From positions 521,744 through 585,743 of the forward strand of contig RPFO01000002.1 of assembly GCA_009746045.1 (NCBI GenBank): a stretch of DNA of 64,000 nucleotides, given 5' to 3'. Below are positions 1 to 12,738 of the stretch, piece by piece; within the stretch, counting starts at the first letter, position 1; each line of letters opens with the position of its first letter. The translations under genes and the position numbers were made by a program. The notes under the pieces were generated by a model that saw nothing but the letters and a program-made list of their open reading frames with translations, did not search any database and was not told where the DNA came from. The DNA comes from Mesostigma viride. Lineage: Eukaryota > Streptophyta > Mesostigmatophyceae > Mesostigmatales > Mesostigmataceae.

Positions 1-427
1 CGCCAAGTGGAGGAAAGGAGGCAGGAAGGAGGGGGGGAGGAAGAAGACAGGAGGGGGGAGGAGGAGGCGGAGCACGGGGAGGTCGGGGATGGGCTACGGT
101 CCTGCGGGCGGAGCCTTCCCTGGGGTCTGCTGGAATTCATCCTCGCGTGCCCCTATGTGGACGAGCGAGGGGTAGAGGTGGGAAAATTTGGAACGGTTGA
201 GGGACAGCGTGGCGGGTGGGCCAGGGTGGATGAGCCAGGGCGCAGGGTGGTTGGACAAGCGGGGCAAGGGGATGGGGATGATGGGAGGCATCCGGGTTGT
301 GTGCAAACGGAGGGGCCTGCACGAGGATTCGGCAGTACGGAGGAGGGGAGTTTGCGGGATGGTCGCGTGACAGATGCGAAGCAGAGGAGGGATAAGGGTG
401 GCACTGCCGGGGTCACGAATTCAAAGC

Positions 428-2819
428 CTGTCGGGGAGGCTCTGCGGCGTCGGCGGCTGGTCTACATTGGCTTTGGCTCGATGCCCAGGTAGGGTACAGA
501 CGGGAATAGGGTAGGAAAGACTTAATGATAATAATTGGGTTTGTGGGTAGGGTTGATAGAGCCAAGGGGTGGATAAGGTGTATGGTTTGTGCGTTTCAGG
601 TTGTTTCCATGCCCAGGTGCGTCACAGGCAATTCACAACGTTGAAAGTTGAAGAGGGCAGTTGGGGGTGTGGATGGGCAGGGGATGTGGGAGCCCTGAGG
701 GCCATCAAGGGCTGGATGACTAAAAAGTGAGGTGAGATGTACCACCTTGTGACAGTAGAATGTGCTGCCATCACAATAGTGTTGTAATGAATCAGTACAT
801 AGTAGTGATGCAGTGAATCAGTACATACATACAGATTGTAATACGTACTGCCATGACAATAAGAATAGCCAGAACAACATGCGGGGCTGGCTCAACCCAC
901 CATTGTGTTGCCATGTAGAGCACATGTACGGTATGTAGAGTACACGTTACTGATGCTGGCCGATGGGTGGCTGGTTCAGAACCCCAGGTGGGCTGAGTTA
1001 AACCCCTATATGTGCTGAGTCAGCCCAGGTGGATTCTGAAAGGTGGGCCATCCCCACGTTGCATTTTGGTTTCTTTACCCAATGTCACATCGAGAAGTAT
1101 TTGTTTTGCCCTCTCAATGGCATGTGTGTTTGTGTGTTTGTGTGTTTGTGTGTTTGTGTGTTTGTGTGTTTGTGTGTTTGTGTGTTTGTGTGTTTGTGTG
1201 TTTGTGTGTTTGTGTGTTTGTGTGTTTGTGTGTTTGTGTGTTTGTGTGTTTGTGTGTTTGTGTGTTTGTGTGTTTGTGTGTTTGTGTGTTTGTGTGTTTG
1301 TGTGTTTGTGTGTTTGTGTGTTTGTGTGTTTGTGTGTTTGTGTGTTTGTGTGTTTGTGTGTTTGTGTGTTTGTGTGTTTGTGTGTTTGTGTGTTTGTGTG
1401 TTTGTGTGTTTGTGTGTTTGTGTGGTTTTGTGTGGTTTATGTGTTTGTGTTTTGTGTTTGTGTATGCATGTTTGCGCGTTTTTTTATTATGTGTGTGCGC
1501 GTGCATGTGTGTGCGCGTATTTGCGTGTGTGTTTGTCTGTCTGCGCTGTGCATAATGGCATGTGTGTCGCAGCATGGGCCTCATCGCCGACCCCGACCGC
1601 CTTGTCACCGTTGTGGCGTCTGCGCTTTCCTCGCTGGGGCTGCGAGGCATCATCCACACCACGGGCAGCCCGGCGCTGGCACAGGCCGTCGCCACCTGGA
1701 GGCAGCAGGATCAGCAGGGGCCCCAGGGGGCAGAGGGTGCCGTTGCAGCACCGAGGGGGTGTCATGTAAGGGGAAGCGAATTGCCACAATGTCAAGCACG
1801 AACAGGAGGCGTGAATGAGGAAGCCAGGATCCCTGCTGCGGAGTTGCGGGAATCCGAGGATTCATGGGCTCATCGGTCCAGATCGCACATTTTTGGCCTG
1901 GAAGAGTAAGTGATATGTCAATTACATCTGGCCTGCAAGTGTGTTCGTGATGGGCCTTTGGGGTGGGAGCTCACCCGCGCGCCCACGTACGCACACACGC
2001 ATGCACGGCCGTTCACTAGCTCGCTCGCCCCCCCATCCTCATCCCCCCCTCCCCCCCCCCTAATTCCTACACAGACAACTGAGACAGTGAAGGTGCATCA
2101 ACCTGTCATGGAGGTATGAGCAGAGGTTATAGCTCTTTGATGCCCTTGTTTGCTAAGGCCTCTATATTCTCAGCCCCTCCCATCATTGCTTGATGTCCTA
2201 TTTATTGCGTGTCAACAATGATGGAAGGTACCTTCTTTACCGGTTCGTACCCCGCGACTCTCCCAACGGAGGCATGAGAGTTGACGAAAGAACCGTCATG
2301 GGGTTGTTAATGAGCAGAGTGTAAGGGCATAATTTTTACTGCCTGTTTTTTGACTGACATTATGAAGCTGTAGAGGCGCGCGAACGACGACAAGTACGTT
2401 CAACTGCGGTCAGTTCTGTGATGCTGACTGACTTCCCACTTGCTTTAGGACTGGGGCTTTGAGACAGTTTCAGGGCTGGGGCTTGGGTGTAGGGTTTGGG
2501 GTCCAGGATATAGGGTTTATGGTCCAAGATATAGGGTTAACTGGTGCACCTTTTTTCCCTCTCACCTCATGGGTTTACAGTCATGCGTAAGGTTTAGAGT
2601 TGCAATAAAGGTCTATGCCAAAAGCCCGCCGTAGTTATTGTGTTTGTGTGCGAAAAGATAATTCAACTGTCCTACTGTATGGTTCCTGCTACTCCGAGTC
2701 ACATTGCAATCACACTTGACCTAAACAATGGTTCCTGTTGCCTTTTAAAATCTGCGCAGGTCCGTGGCCTTATGCTGCCTCCTGTCCCACTGCTGCGCGG
2801 CCATCCACCACGGCGCAAG
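428..2819 (+). CDS. UGT80-like sterol 3-beta-glucosyltransferase, partial
   Basis: Sterol glucosyltransferases move glucose from UDP-glucose to the sterol 3-hydroxyl at membranes. An exon ending at 488 (frame of base 481) reads VYIGFGSMP, the conserved GT-B motif of this family; its left edge is unclear and purine-rich sequence lies upstream. It ends AG|gtaggg in phase 2 and joins an exon starting at 1573 after cgcag, giving MGLIADPDRLVTVVASAL and then GLRGII, the expected next strand-helix. That exon likely ends at 1765 (CAT|gtaagg). A possible 13-codon exon is 2075-2113. A further exon at 2760-2819 contains HCCAAIHHGA, resembling the donor-binding CAAVVHHGGAGT, but in a frame that does not follow phase-correctly and with one Gly missing. 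The downstream part (PFFGDQ region) was not found. Seen: the motifs and splice sites. Inferred: the family and that the gene may be decayed or split by the transposons to its right. Confidence 0.55.
489..1572 (+). other. Intron of the UGT80-like gene
   Basis: GT...cAG interval between the GFGSMP exon and the LIADPDRLV exon. It contains an 8-bp microsatellite but no coding signal. Confidence 0.5.
1123..1424. repeat. (TGTGTTTG)n microsatellite
   Basis: About 37 near-perfect copies of an 8-bp unit, uninterrupted. All reading frames stay open through it, which produces spurious Cys/Val/Phe or His/Thr ORFs on the two strands. Confidence 0.97.
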
Positions 2820-3393
2820 GTGCGTGCGCACGCAGGTGGACGGCAGGACGTGATGTCTGGTAGCTCATCGCCTCCCTTGTACACGCCACGCCCCATCATA
2901 GCCCATGGTGTCCTTGGGAGCCGGGGGGGGTGGATGTATTCTAGGAGTCTATTGATAGTAATATACTTCTATATTTACATAGCAGCATTTCTCACAGTGT
3001 TCCCCAAATCTAAGGTTGTTAGTGTTCTCAGTAAATATTTTGAATGTTTCGGAGTATTTTGGAAAACTTTGCAGTAGCGAAGTTCCTAAAGAGTTGGTTA
3101 GTAGGTACATTGAAAGCATGCTGGTGTATATCAATATCAATATTGAACGTGCCTTGGCTTGTTTTTGCCAATTTGATGTAATCTCGTTTGGCACAATACG
3201 CCTCATGCCTAACCTTGGCATGATGACATTAGAGAATACCAACCTGTGACCCACCCCGCAAGCTCAACAGTGTCCTGGCTGTGTGCGGTGAAGTCCTTGT
3301 TGTCGGCCCTCGACCGCATGGCATTTGTGGACTTGTTGCTCTATAGTTTACCTGGTTGCGTACTAATGTGGCTCACGCGGCAAAACTCACGTA
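2820..3393. other. No gene recognised; left flank of the transposon
   Basis: AT-rich sequence with only short, family-less ORFs. It ends at the TA target site of the pogo-like element. Nothing here completes the glucosyltransferase. Confidence 0.5.
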
Positions 3394-3545
3394 AGATTAT
3401 AACCCCGTTAAAGCGGGCCCTTAACCCCTTCAATCAGCGCAAGAGCATGGTTAGGCCAACTTAAACTTTCTGCACGGGTTCTGACTCCCTGAGGTCTGCT
3501 CTACTTGGGAAAAATGTCAGTATCGCTGACAGAGCACGATTTCGT
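3394..3545 (+). repeat. Left terminal segment of pogo copy 1
   Basis: The first ~150 bp match 20275-20434 in reverse complement with scattered substitutions, starting with the TIR and continuing through a GCGCAAGAGC segment and an AAAAATGTCAGTATC segment. The outermost ~20 bp recur at 15436 and, degenerate, near 13750. Confidence 0.85.
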
Positions 3546-4289
3546 GGTTGGGGGGAGGGGTAGTCCGAGGGGCTGATCCCGTTGAAGCCGATGGGCTACT
3601 TTTTAGCGTTCAGGGTGGTTTCCAGGGTAGCAGGGGTGCTTGGCAAGCAGATGCATGAACGGGGAGTTGAGCGCCGCTTTCTCTGATCAAGTTTGAGCGG
3701 CTCGAGGTTCGAATAAGCGGGAAAAGGCAGGGAAAAAGCCGGGAAGATTAATGAAGGAAGGGATGCAGCCACCACCTTAACTGGTCGCAACACTGGCGGC
3801 TGGGCCTGTTTCAGGCAGGATGTGAGTGGGCGAGTGGCAATGGAGGACAGAATATTCCCCCGCAAGTTGCTGGCTGCCGGGCCAGTGCCATATCGCACTT
3901 CCAAAAGCCTAGGGAATGTTAGGGGTGCTGATGGCCTCGGAGTTGGGGCCGATAAGTGCATGTATCTATCACTCCTTTCTTGAAAGTGTGATGCCGCCCG
4001 AGGAGTTGACACAGCTCGGGTGGAATGGCTACCAGAAGCTGATGAGGGGGGAGCAAGCTAGTTGGAGCGAATGGGAATCTCTAGTTGGCAAGAAGCCTGG
4101 CCGGCTAAGCGAATCCCAGCTCGCCGACTGCTCTGTCGAGGAGCTCGTCAAGCTTTGGGGCGGGCGTGAAAGGCGCAGACGTGGCGAAGACCTGGAGCCA
4201 TTTTCAATCTGCAGCCTGGGCAACGAGCCTGCGGTTCACGCAAAGTTGAAGGAATTTCTGGGTCGAGAGGGTGGTTGGTGGCAACGAGC

Positions 4290-4446
4290 CCGCACTGTAG
4301 GGTGCGAGGAAGGAAAGTGATGGTCACTGTAGGGTGCGAGGAAGGACAGTGATGGGCACTGTAGGGTGCGGGGAAGGACAGTGATGGTCACTATAGGGTG
4401 CGGGGAAGGACAGCGATGGTCACTGTAGGGTGCGGGGAAGGACAGC
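4290..4446. repeat. 31-32 bp tandem array inside transposase exon 1
   Basis: About five copies of a unit containing GTCACTGTAGGGTGCG and GGAAGGACAG. The unit brings stop codons, so its expansion breaks the N-terminal reading frame of copy 1. Confidence 0.85.
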
Positions 4447-6213
4447 GATGGTTGCGACTCAGCAGGTGGCAACGAGGAGAATGAGGAAGCTGAGGGGGAG
4501 TCCGAAGATGGGGATAGGAGCGCTAGCTGTAAGCGGCGCAGGGATTCCGATGCCGTTCAGAGTCGGGCAGATGTTGAGATGGACGACATCGAAGGTGTCG
4601 AGGACCTCTATGGAGGGGAGGATGTCCAGCCTGCGCTCGTGCCAGTTCCATCAGGCAGGTTTGAGCCCTTGCGCGATCTGAATGAGAATCCTGCTGATGC
4701 TGTTTTAGTTGACGCAGCGGCGGCCAAAACATTTTGGGCACAGTTTGGGTTGGGAAAGAAAGCTCGCCCCCATGAAGTCTCACCCACAGATGTTGCTGGG
4801 TCTTCTTCCGCTCAACCTGGAGCAACGAGTGTCCATCCGCCAGCGAATGGGTATGCAAGCCACAAGAAGAAGCGTGGCAGGCCCCGTGAGAAGGGTTCCC
4901 GCAAGAAGCCTGCCGAGGGGAAGTCAAGGGCTCAAACGACTACCGCTGAGCAGCCTGCAGGTAATGGAGTAACAGTTTTGCTAATTACTGTGTTCTTCAC
5001 TCCCTTGTTATCTCTTCCATTATTGATGTTTCTTTATCTACTAATGCAGTCTGTGCTATGGTGCCATTGCTATAAGATGTTGGCTTCATTGCATGCTTTC
5101 TTATCTGTCGTATGATGATCAATTTCTTATCTATCGTATGATGAAGCCATGATTCTATTGCTATCTAATCCACTACGCTCACACACATAAATCTGCTCAC
5201 TTGTAACAAATAACTCCCTTGCATGTGTAACCACCAGGCCCCGCTGCCTCAAAGCCCAGGCTGGAAAGGAGGAGGTACGCTGTTGGGACTGAAGACGTCG
5301 AGCGCATGGCGGCTGCCATCCACGCTGTGCGGAGAGGAGTCAAGCTGCATGAAGCGGCTCGTGACAACAGTGTTGACCCTCGGGCATTATATCGTCGGAC
5401 GAAGGGCGAGGTTCATCATGGATCAGTGCCGGGGCGCACAGAAACTTTGACTCCAGAGGTGGAGAAGGGTTTGGTTGAGTTTACCGAGAAGTTGTGCGAG
5501 TTGGGATTTGGGTGGACATGAGATCAGATCAGAACCCATGCTGTCCAGCTTGCACAGGGCACGCAGATTGAGGATTTTGTTGCGTCAAACGGCTGGCTAG
5601 CCAGGTCTAAGGCGAGGTATCCTAGTCAGGGTATAAGGCGGGGGCAAGTGTTGTCTCGGTGCCGTGCAAGGGCCATGAGCGCTGCTACTCGAAATGATTA
5701 CTTCGAAAAAGCGCTAGGGCCAGCAATCAAGACTGTCGAGAAGCACAATGGCGTCCCCGTAGAGCCATCCCAAATTTATAATCTCGACAAGATGGGGATT
5801 TACCCAGCTACATCGGGAGGTTATGTCGTGGCAAAACGTGGGGTCAAGGATGTGCAAGTGTCAGCCGATGAGAGGGGCTCGCACCTGTCCTTGGTGTCAT
5901 GTGGGAATGCTGCCGTGGAGTGCATGGATCCTTTTTGTGTCTTAGTTGGGAAGCGGAGGGATTCCGATTTCATTAATGAGGATGGTAGCGTTACGAGCCT
6001 CATCGCAGGCCCGAGCGGGCTACCTGATGGTTCACATTGTGCTCTGACTGACACTGGCTATGTCACGGATAGAGCCTGGGAAGACAGTGAATTCCCCTTC
6101 ATTTGTCCACCAAGGTTGCACGGCATGAGGACAAACGGGTGTTGCTAGTGTTGGACGGGTATGGTTCTCATACCATGACTACCATGACTCCCGGGGCTTA
6201 GCAGTTATTGCTA

Positions 6214-6302
6214 GACGAGCATATATTATTATTATTATCATCATCATTATTATTATCATCATCATTATTATTATTATCACTATTATTATTATTATTATTA
6301 TT
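6214..6302. repeat. (ATT/ATC)n microsatellite at an inversion breakpoint
   Basis: Trinucleotide run ending the DDE part of copy 1. The sequence immediately right of it is an inverted copy of the transposase C-terminal region. A similar run lies at the equivalent breakpoint in copy 2 (19206-19290). Confidence 0.85.
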
Positions 6303-6990
6303 AAATAAACCAGTTTGGATTGAAGGGGAAAATGCCAGTTTTCTCAAACCCTGACTTTACAACGGTGGGTGTGTGACTCTCCAGCATCGCTTCATTTGCC
6401 AGCATCATGAGCTCCCAATCACTCGTCGAGGTATTGGCGTACTTTACACGCCACTCACGTACTAGCTTGGTGAAGGCTGGCTTGAAAGATCGAAGCACCG
6501 ACATATCCAACCGCTGCAACTCCGAGGATGTGTGTGATGGCTGACAATGATAATAATAATACTGGACACGGCAAAAATTCAAATTTTTTTCAGATTGGAC
6601 CAGTCGTTTCACATGATTCGTCGTACGCAAACATCCTCCACGCATGCCATGTCGACGCTGCACTGACACACACCAGGGACTTTGGAAGGTGCGCACCCAG
6701 CCCGCCCAGGTAATTGATGCGGTGTTTTGCAAGCGCGCATTGCCAGATGCGCCCACCACGCCCGCCACCTAACCCGCACGTCCAATGACCGTGATGGTGT
6801 GGTAGCCAGTGGCCGACTGTGGTCATCGTTCTTTTTCGCCTGTGGGTGCAGCTCACGAGGATTGCGTACGAGGAGCTTTACCACCACAACAAGAACATCA
6901 AGAACAAAAAGAACATCAACAGCAACAACAAGAACTGCGTGAGGCGGGCATTAACGTAAGTTGTTTTCCTTTTTTTTTCCACCAGGTTTG
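6303..6990 (-). repeat. Inverted duplicate of a transposase segment, left arm
   Basis: Reverse complement of about 7590-8275, nearly identical, including the third-Asp region (LDMSVLRSFKPAF on the minus strand) and the downstream FEKTGIFPFNPNW segment. The two arms flank the purine microsatellite block at 6993-7500, so the region could fold into a ~650-bp stem. Confidence 0.9.
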
Positions 6991-6992
6991 TC

Positions 6993-7503
<511 letters not shown>

Positions 7504-9245
7504 TTGTTGATGAAGCCGGCATGACGCGCGGCGTGTGGACATCGAGCATGACGCAAAAGGGATGACAACACCGCATGACAAATCTGGTGAAAAAGAATGG
7601 AAAATAACGGACGTTAATGCCCTCCTCACGCAGCTCTTGTTGTTGCTGTTGATGTTGTTGTTGATGTTCTTTTTGTTCTTGATGTTCTTGTTGTGGTGGT
7701 GAAGCTCCTCGTACGCAATCCTCGTGAGTTGCACCCGCAGGCGAAAAAGAACGATGACCACAGTCGGCCACTGGCTACCACACCATCACGGTCACTGGAC
7801 GTGCGGGTTAGGTGGCGGGCGTGGTGGGCGCATCCGGCAATGCGCGCCTGCAAAACACCGCATCAATTACTTGGGCGGGCTGGGTGGGCACCTTCCAAAG
7901 TCCCTGGTGTGTGTCAGTGCAGCGTCGACATGGCATGCGTGGAGGATATTTGCGTACGACGAATCATGTGAAACGTCTAGTCCAATCTGAAAAAAAATTG
8001 AATTTTTGCCGTGTCCAGTATTATTATTATCATTGTCAGCCATCACACACATCCTCGGAGTTGCAGCGGTTGGATATGTCGGTGTTTCGATCTTTCAAGC
8101 CAGCCTTCATCAAGCTAGTACGTGAGTGGCGTGTAAAGTACGCCAATACCTTGACCAGTGATTGGGAGCTCATGATGCTGGCATATGAAGCGATGCTGGA
8201 GAGTCACACACTCACCGTTGTAAAGTCAGGGTTTGAGAAAACTGGCATTTTCCCCTTCAATCCAAACTGGTTTGAGGAGACTAGAGAAAGATTGAGCGTA
8301 GCAAAAAACTTCACCAAGTTGGCGGTGGGGACTGATGCTTCTACAAAGGAGGATGTTCAGAAGGACGTTGTTCATGGCTTTGATGTGTCCGTGCGCCATG
8401 ACTTTCTGGTGCTTGAGAAGGACGAGCAGACGTGGGCAAAAGGGAATGCACTTACGGACCTTGTTCCACTGTCTTTGGGTGGACAAGGTCAGGTGGCAGG
8501 CTCAATGGACTTCGCCAAAAAAGGAGTCAGAAGGCTGCGGCGGAGGTTGTGAGTAGTGATGTGGCAGCTGTCTCCTATATCCTGTTACTTCCTGATCAAG
8601 TGATTAAGAGTGACGGTCTACTTGTGGCTGGCAAGCAACTACTCAAACAAAGAGCAGTTCAGCGGTTAAATGGCATCAAGGAATCCAAGTCTTCAGGTAA
8701 AATCTTGAACAAGCAAGAGTGCATTGAAAAGCTGCGGGCAGTCATCGCCAGCAAGGTTTCCCCTGCTGCCGCCAAGGAGGCAACTGCCAAGGCTGCTCGT
8801 GATGCAGAAGCTAAGGAAGTACAACTTCTTATCAAGCTACGTTTTCTTCCCGAGAAGGCTGTGGAAGTGACCGTACCGGCCATGAAGTATTTTTTTCTGG
8901 CCAATTCCACTCTAAGTGCCCCAAGTAATCTACGTGCTGCCAAGCGCGCCGAGTTGCTGAGTGCCATGCATGCCCTTGGGAGGGTTGACGAGGATGCTTT
9001 GAAGGGGGTTGTAGAGGGTAGTGCCCCTCAAGTACAAGCGTAATCTGATCTATTCGATCTGTTTGTCGTAGTATGGTAATGGGGTCCATCATGTTACAAC
9101 CATCTTTCATCATGTGTGTTCAATAAACTCTAATATAATTTGGATGTGCTTTTAGCGGGAATGGACAGATTTCGGCAGGTTGTCCTTGATCATTTAACAT
9201 CATCTGAGACGACCATTGTAAATTCCAAAAAAAACGTTAGCCCCT

Positions 9246-10275
9246 TGCCTCGCCTGGCCTCGCCTGGCCTCGCCTGGCCTCGCCTGGCCTGGCCTCGCCT
9301 CGCCTCGCCTCGCCTCGCCTCGCCTCGCCTCGCCTCGCCTCGCCTCGCCTCGCCTCGCCTCGCCTCGCCTCGCCTCGCCTCGCCTCGCCTCGCCTCGCCT
9401 CGCCTCGCCTCGCCTCGCCTCGCCTCGCCTCGCCTCGCCTCGCCTCGCCTCGCCTCGCCTCGCCTCGCCTCGCCTCGCCTCGCCTCGCCTCGCCTCGCCT
9501 CGCCTCGCCTCGCCTCGCCCGGCCTCGCCTCGCCTGGCCTCGCCTCGCCCGGCCTCGCCTCGCCTCGCCTCGCCTCGCCTCGCCTCGCCTCGCCTCGCCT
9601 CGCCTCGCCTCGCCTCGCCTCGCCTCGCCTCGCCTCGCCTCGCCTCGCCTCGCCTCGCCTCGCCTCGCCTCGCCTCGCCTCGCCTCGCCTCGCCTCGCCT
9701 CGCCTCGCCTCGCCTCGCCTCGCCTCGCCTCGCCTCGCCTCGCCTCGCCTCGCCTCGCCCGGCCTCGCCTCGCCTCGCCTCGCCTCGCCTCGCCTCGCCT
9801 CGCCTCGCCTCGCCTCGCCTCGCCTCGCCTCGCCCGGCCTCGCCTCGCCTCGCCTCGCCTCGCCTCGCCTCGCCTCGCCTCGCCTCGCCTCGCCTCGCCT
9901 CGCCTCGCCTCGCCTCGCCTCGCCTCGCCTCGCCTCGCCTCGCCTCGCCTCGCCTCGCCTCGCCTCGCCTCGCCTCGCCTCGCCTCGCCTCGCCTCGCCT
10001 CGCCCGGCCTCGCCTCGCCTCGCCTCGCCTCGCCTCGCCTCGCCTCGCCTCGCCTCGCCTCGCCTCGCCTCGCCTCGCCTCGCCTCGCCTCGCCTCGCCT
10101 CGCCTCGCCTCGCCTCGCCTCGCCTCGCCTCGCCTCGCCTCGCCTCGCCTCGCCTCGCCTCGCCTCGCATGGCATGGCATGGCATGGCATGGCATGGCAT
10201 GGCATGGCATGGCATGGCATGGCATGGCATGGCATGGCATGGCATGGCATGGCATGGCATGGTGGCATGGCATGG
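9246..10275. repeat. (CGCCT)n then (GGCAT)n pentanucleotide arrays
   Basis: About 920 bp of CGCCT with rare CGCCC/TGGCC variants, switching sharply near 10167 to about 110 bp of GGCAT. Lies between the transposase stop and the 3' part of the element. Open in every frame, giving large artefactual ORFs. Confidence 0.98.
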
Positions 10276-10289
10276 CAATGGCATGACAT

Positions 10290-11084
10290 GGCTCGGTTAG
10301 TGCTAATTAAAATGCTTGGTGCTTTCCCCCACAGGATCGCTTGTTTAAACAATAAGTCTAGACAAATTAACTAGTCTATATACTTATTTCTTACGAGTTA
10401 AAGTAAACTTTTTTCTGTCATGTGCCTCGGCCTGTGGGAGGCGGGTGCCTTATGGGTACAAATTATATGTAGGTAGGTGCCATCTATCCCTGCTCATATT
10501 GTCATCCCGGCTCATATTAATTAATAGTTTTTTTATTATTAAACTCGTGCTTCCGTTGATGCCCACAATGTTGGACAGTAGTTGTCTCGCAAGACACGTA
10601 AGTAATTAATGAATAACTTTGTGACTTACATGCAGTCCCGTTCCCGGGAGCCAAGGAGCTTTAGCCCTTGGAGAAGGACCGTTGGGTAGCCAAGGAGCAA
10701 AAACCTTGGACTACTTAATCACGCAACCCATGCATTGATGATATATCATGCACACAATTGTGCATCGCACTAAACTTAATTGTGCACACCACATGATCAA
10801 ATGATTTGTCCAAATGTCTCCCAGTGACTAGCGACATGATACGAGCTAGCTTCCGTCTCAAACGCCTTCGACGGCATTATAACATACTCCTCACAGGCAT
10901 GCCTTGTCGAGCAGTAGAAAGGCCGAATATCAAGATGGTCGTTTTTGCATTTAGGACGTTGTCATTTAATATAGCATAGCGTGAACGTTGCACGCAAATT
11001 CAACGAACCGGCCCTGTTTATTGAAATGACAACGTTAATTAAAATGGATTACCTGGCAGATCTCATCGCCTCAGCAAACAGGCT
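10290..11084. other. 3' non-coding part of pogo copy 1
   Basis: No gene of its own. It matches 16147-16905 in reverse complement with substitutions and short indels, and includes a local inverted motif around GCCAAGGAGC (10650-10715). Confidence 0.8.
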
Positions 11085-11202
11085 TCAAACGTTTTCGTGC
11101 TTGAGGTCATGGCGTGAGAGTATGCAGACAACAGCACTACCAACCTCGATGTTCTTGCATTCAAGGCTGAAACGGAAATCTTGAAAGGGTGGGTTGGGTG
11201 GG

Positions 11203-11667
11203 AAGAAACAATTACGGGTCACAACCCGCCGACCATGCTTATCAAGCCTACCGTCAAATGGAAAACGGCAAAACCAGAAATATCCTAACGCTGACAATTT
11301 AATAATTCAGCCAGCCAGCTCATCTGTCACACGTCTGAGCTGTCAGGCCATGTGTACTCTTCGAATGCAACCCTGAACACACTACCCAACCAAGCAGCAC
11401 ACCAATCAATTGGTGAGTGCTGGTTACATCAGATTTTATTACAGCTTTTTGACGCAACTTCCGTCAGCATTCCACACATGGCCGGCCGTTCAAACAAACG
11501 GCGCCTGACTTACAAAAGGCAAAGCTAGTTGCCAGTAGGATTCCCCGGTAAACAACAAGTCGTCCCCATTCGTCTAACAAGCCTCTCTGCATGTACAGCC
11601 ACAAGGTTGTGGCGGCCCTTTCTTTCCCGCATTCTGTTTAATAAACTATTTTCAGAGAAATCCGATT
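11203..11667. repeat. Terminal direct repeat, left copy
   Basis: Begins AAGAAACAATTACGGGTC and ends GAGAAATCCGATT; pairs with 12739-13205. Confidence 0.9.
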
Positions 11668-12738
11668 ATGACACTTGAGCTCCCAAGAAAACCAGCATTT
11701 GATTGAAAACAATGAGTAGAGCCCCTGCCAAAGGCAGGTTTAAGTAGTCATCTCGTCTCCCTCGCATGCAGGAGCAAGAGCCCCCCGATCCACCCCAGTC
11801 CCTGGCGCCATTGCCCTCCTCCCCCGCACTGTCGCCGTTCAGGAAACAAAACTTGATAGGATCACTGTTGCCCCAATAACAGTGAACAAAGAAAAGAAGA
11901 AGAATCCCCCCCCCTCTTCCAGGCAGCCTCGAGGGTAGCCGCTTCCATAAAAAGACCACAAAGTGGGGCGTGTCGCAACATCTCCTTCATGGCGACTCAG
12001 CCCGCACAAGGCTATAATAACCCCCTAAGGGGCCCGACGATAAAAGGTTAGCGAATCCGCGGAGCCGCCTCAGCAAAATATTATTCCAGATAAAAACCCA
12101 GAAAATTTGCATTCCGGCGCCACCAGGGTTTGAACCGCTACCTGCCGGGTGCTGAGCAGGGAGAGACGACAAGGCCAGGCACTGCCACTGCCAGCCGAGA
12201 CGCCTCTCCGATACTCGGTTCCTTTTGTGGGAATTTTGCAAATATATTTTCTTCCGGAACGCAAGAAATTAGCCGGCCGCGCGTCACCCTTATATCCCTC
12301 GCTGGCCCATAACAAAAAAGGGCCGCGCACCAAGCCGAAGGCAGCGCCATGCAGCGCCCTAGGCTGTGGGCCGCTGACTGACTACCAGCGCAGTCTCATG
12401 GAATCCAAATTAATCTATTGACCTTCGCACAGTTTCCGCATTAGCTGCGGACTTCTTAGTCGACATGATTGGCTCCGCTGCTGGAATTACCAGCAGCCGG
12501 GGCGGGGCGCCCAGCCCACTTTCTATGACCACCGAGACGCTGCCCAGCAAGGTGCCAACCAGAACCACTTGGCACATTGGTAACGCGAAATTTCCGTTCC
12601 GTTCAAACCGCCCCTACCTGCCGTGAAGTCGCAAAGCCCGCGACTTCATAGCAGGCAAGGACGGGGTCTTTGCCTAATTTTCTTTAGCCCCGCCGCCATA
12701 GCAGCGAGGCCGCTCATACTGCTTCAGTGAGCACATTC

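Noticed and set aside
9140-10352. Large ORFs of Ala/Ser/Pro/Arg/Leu repeats on both strands
   Set aside because: They are pure translations of the CGCCT array; a 5-bp unit stays open in all frames and no codon bias or motif exists.
11203-11667. Hammerhead ribozyme in the terminal repeats (retrozyme idea)
   Set aside because: No CTGATGA...GAAA core found by eye on either strand in either direct-repeat element.
12100-12240. tRNA gene or tRNA-derived SINE (B-box-like GGTTCAAACC on the minus strand)
   Set aside because: No cloverleaf could be formed and no matching A box was found.
12470-12500. 18S rRNA fragment (GGAATTACC-like string)
   Set aside because: Match limited to a few bases and explained by a local GCTGCTGG/CCAGCAGC hairpin.
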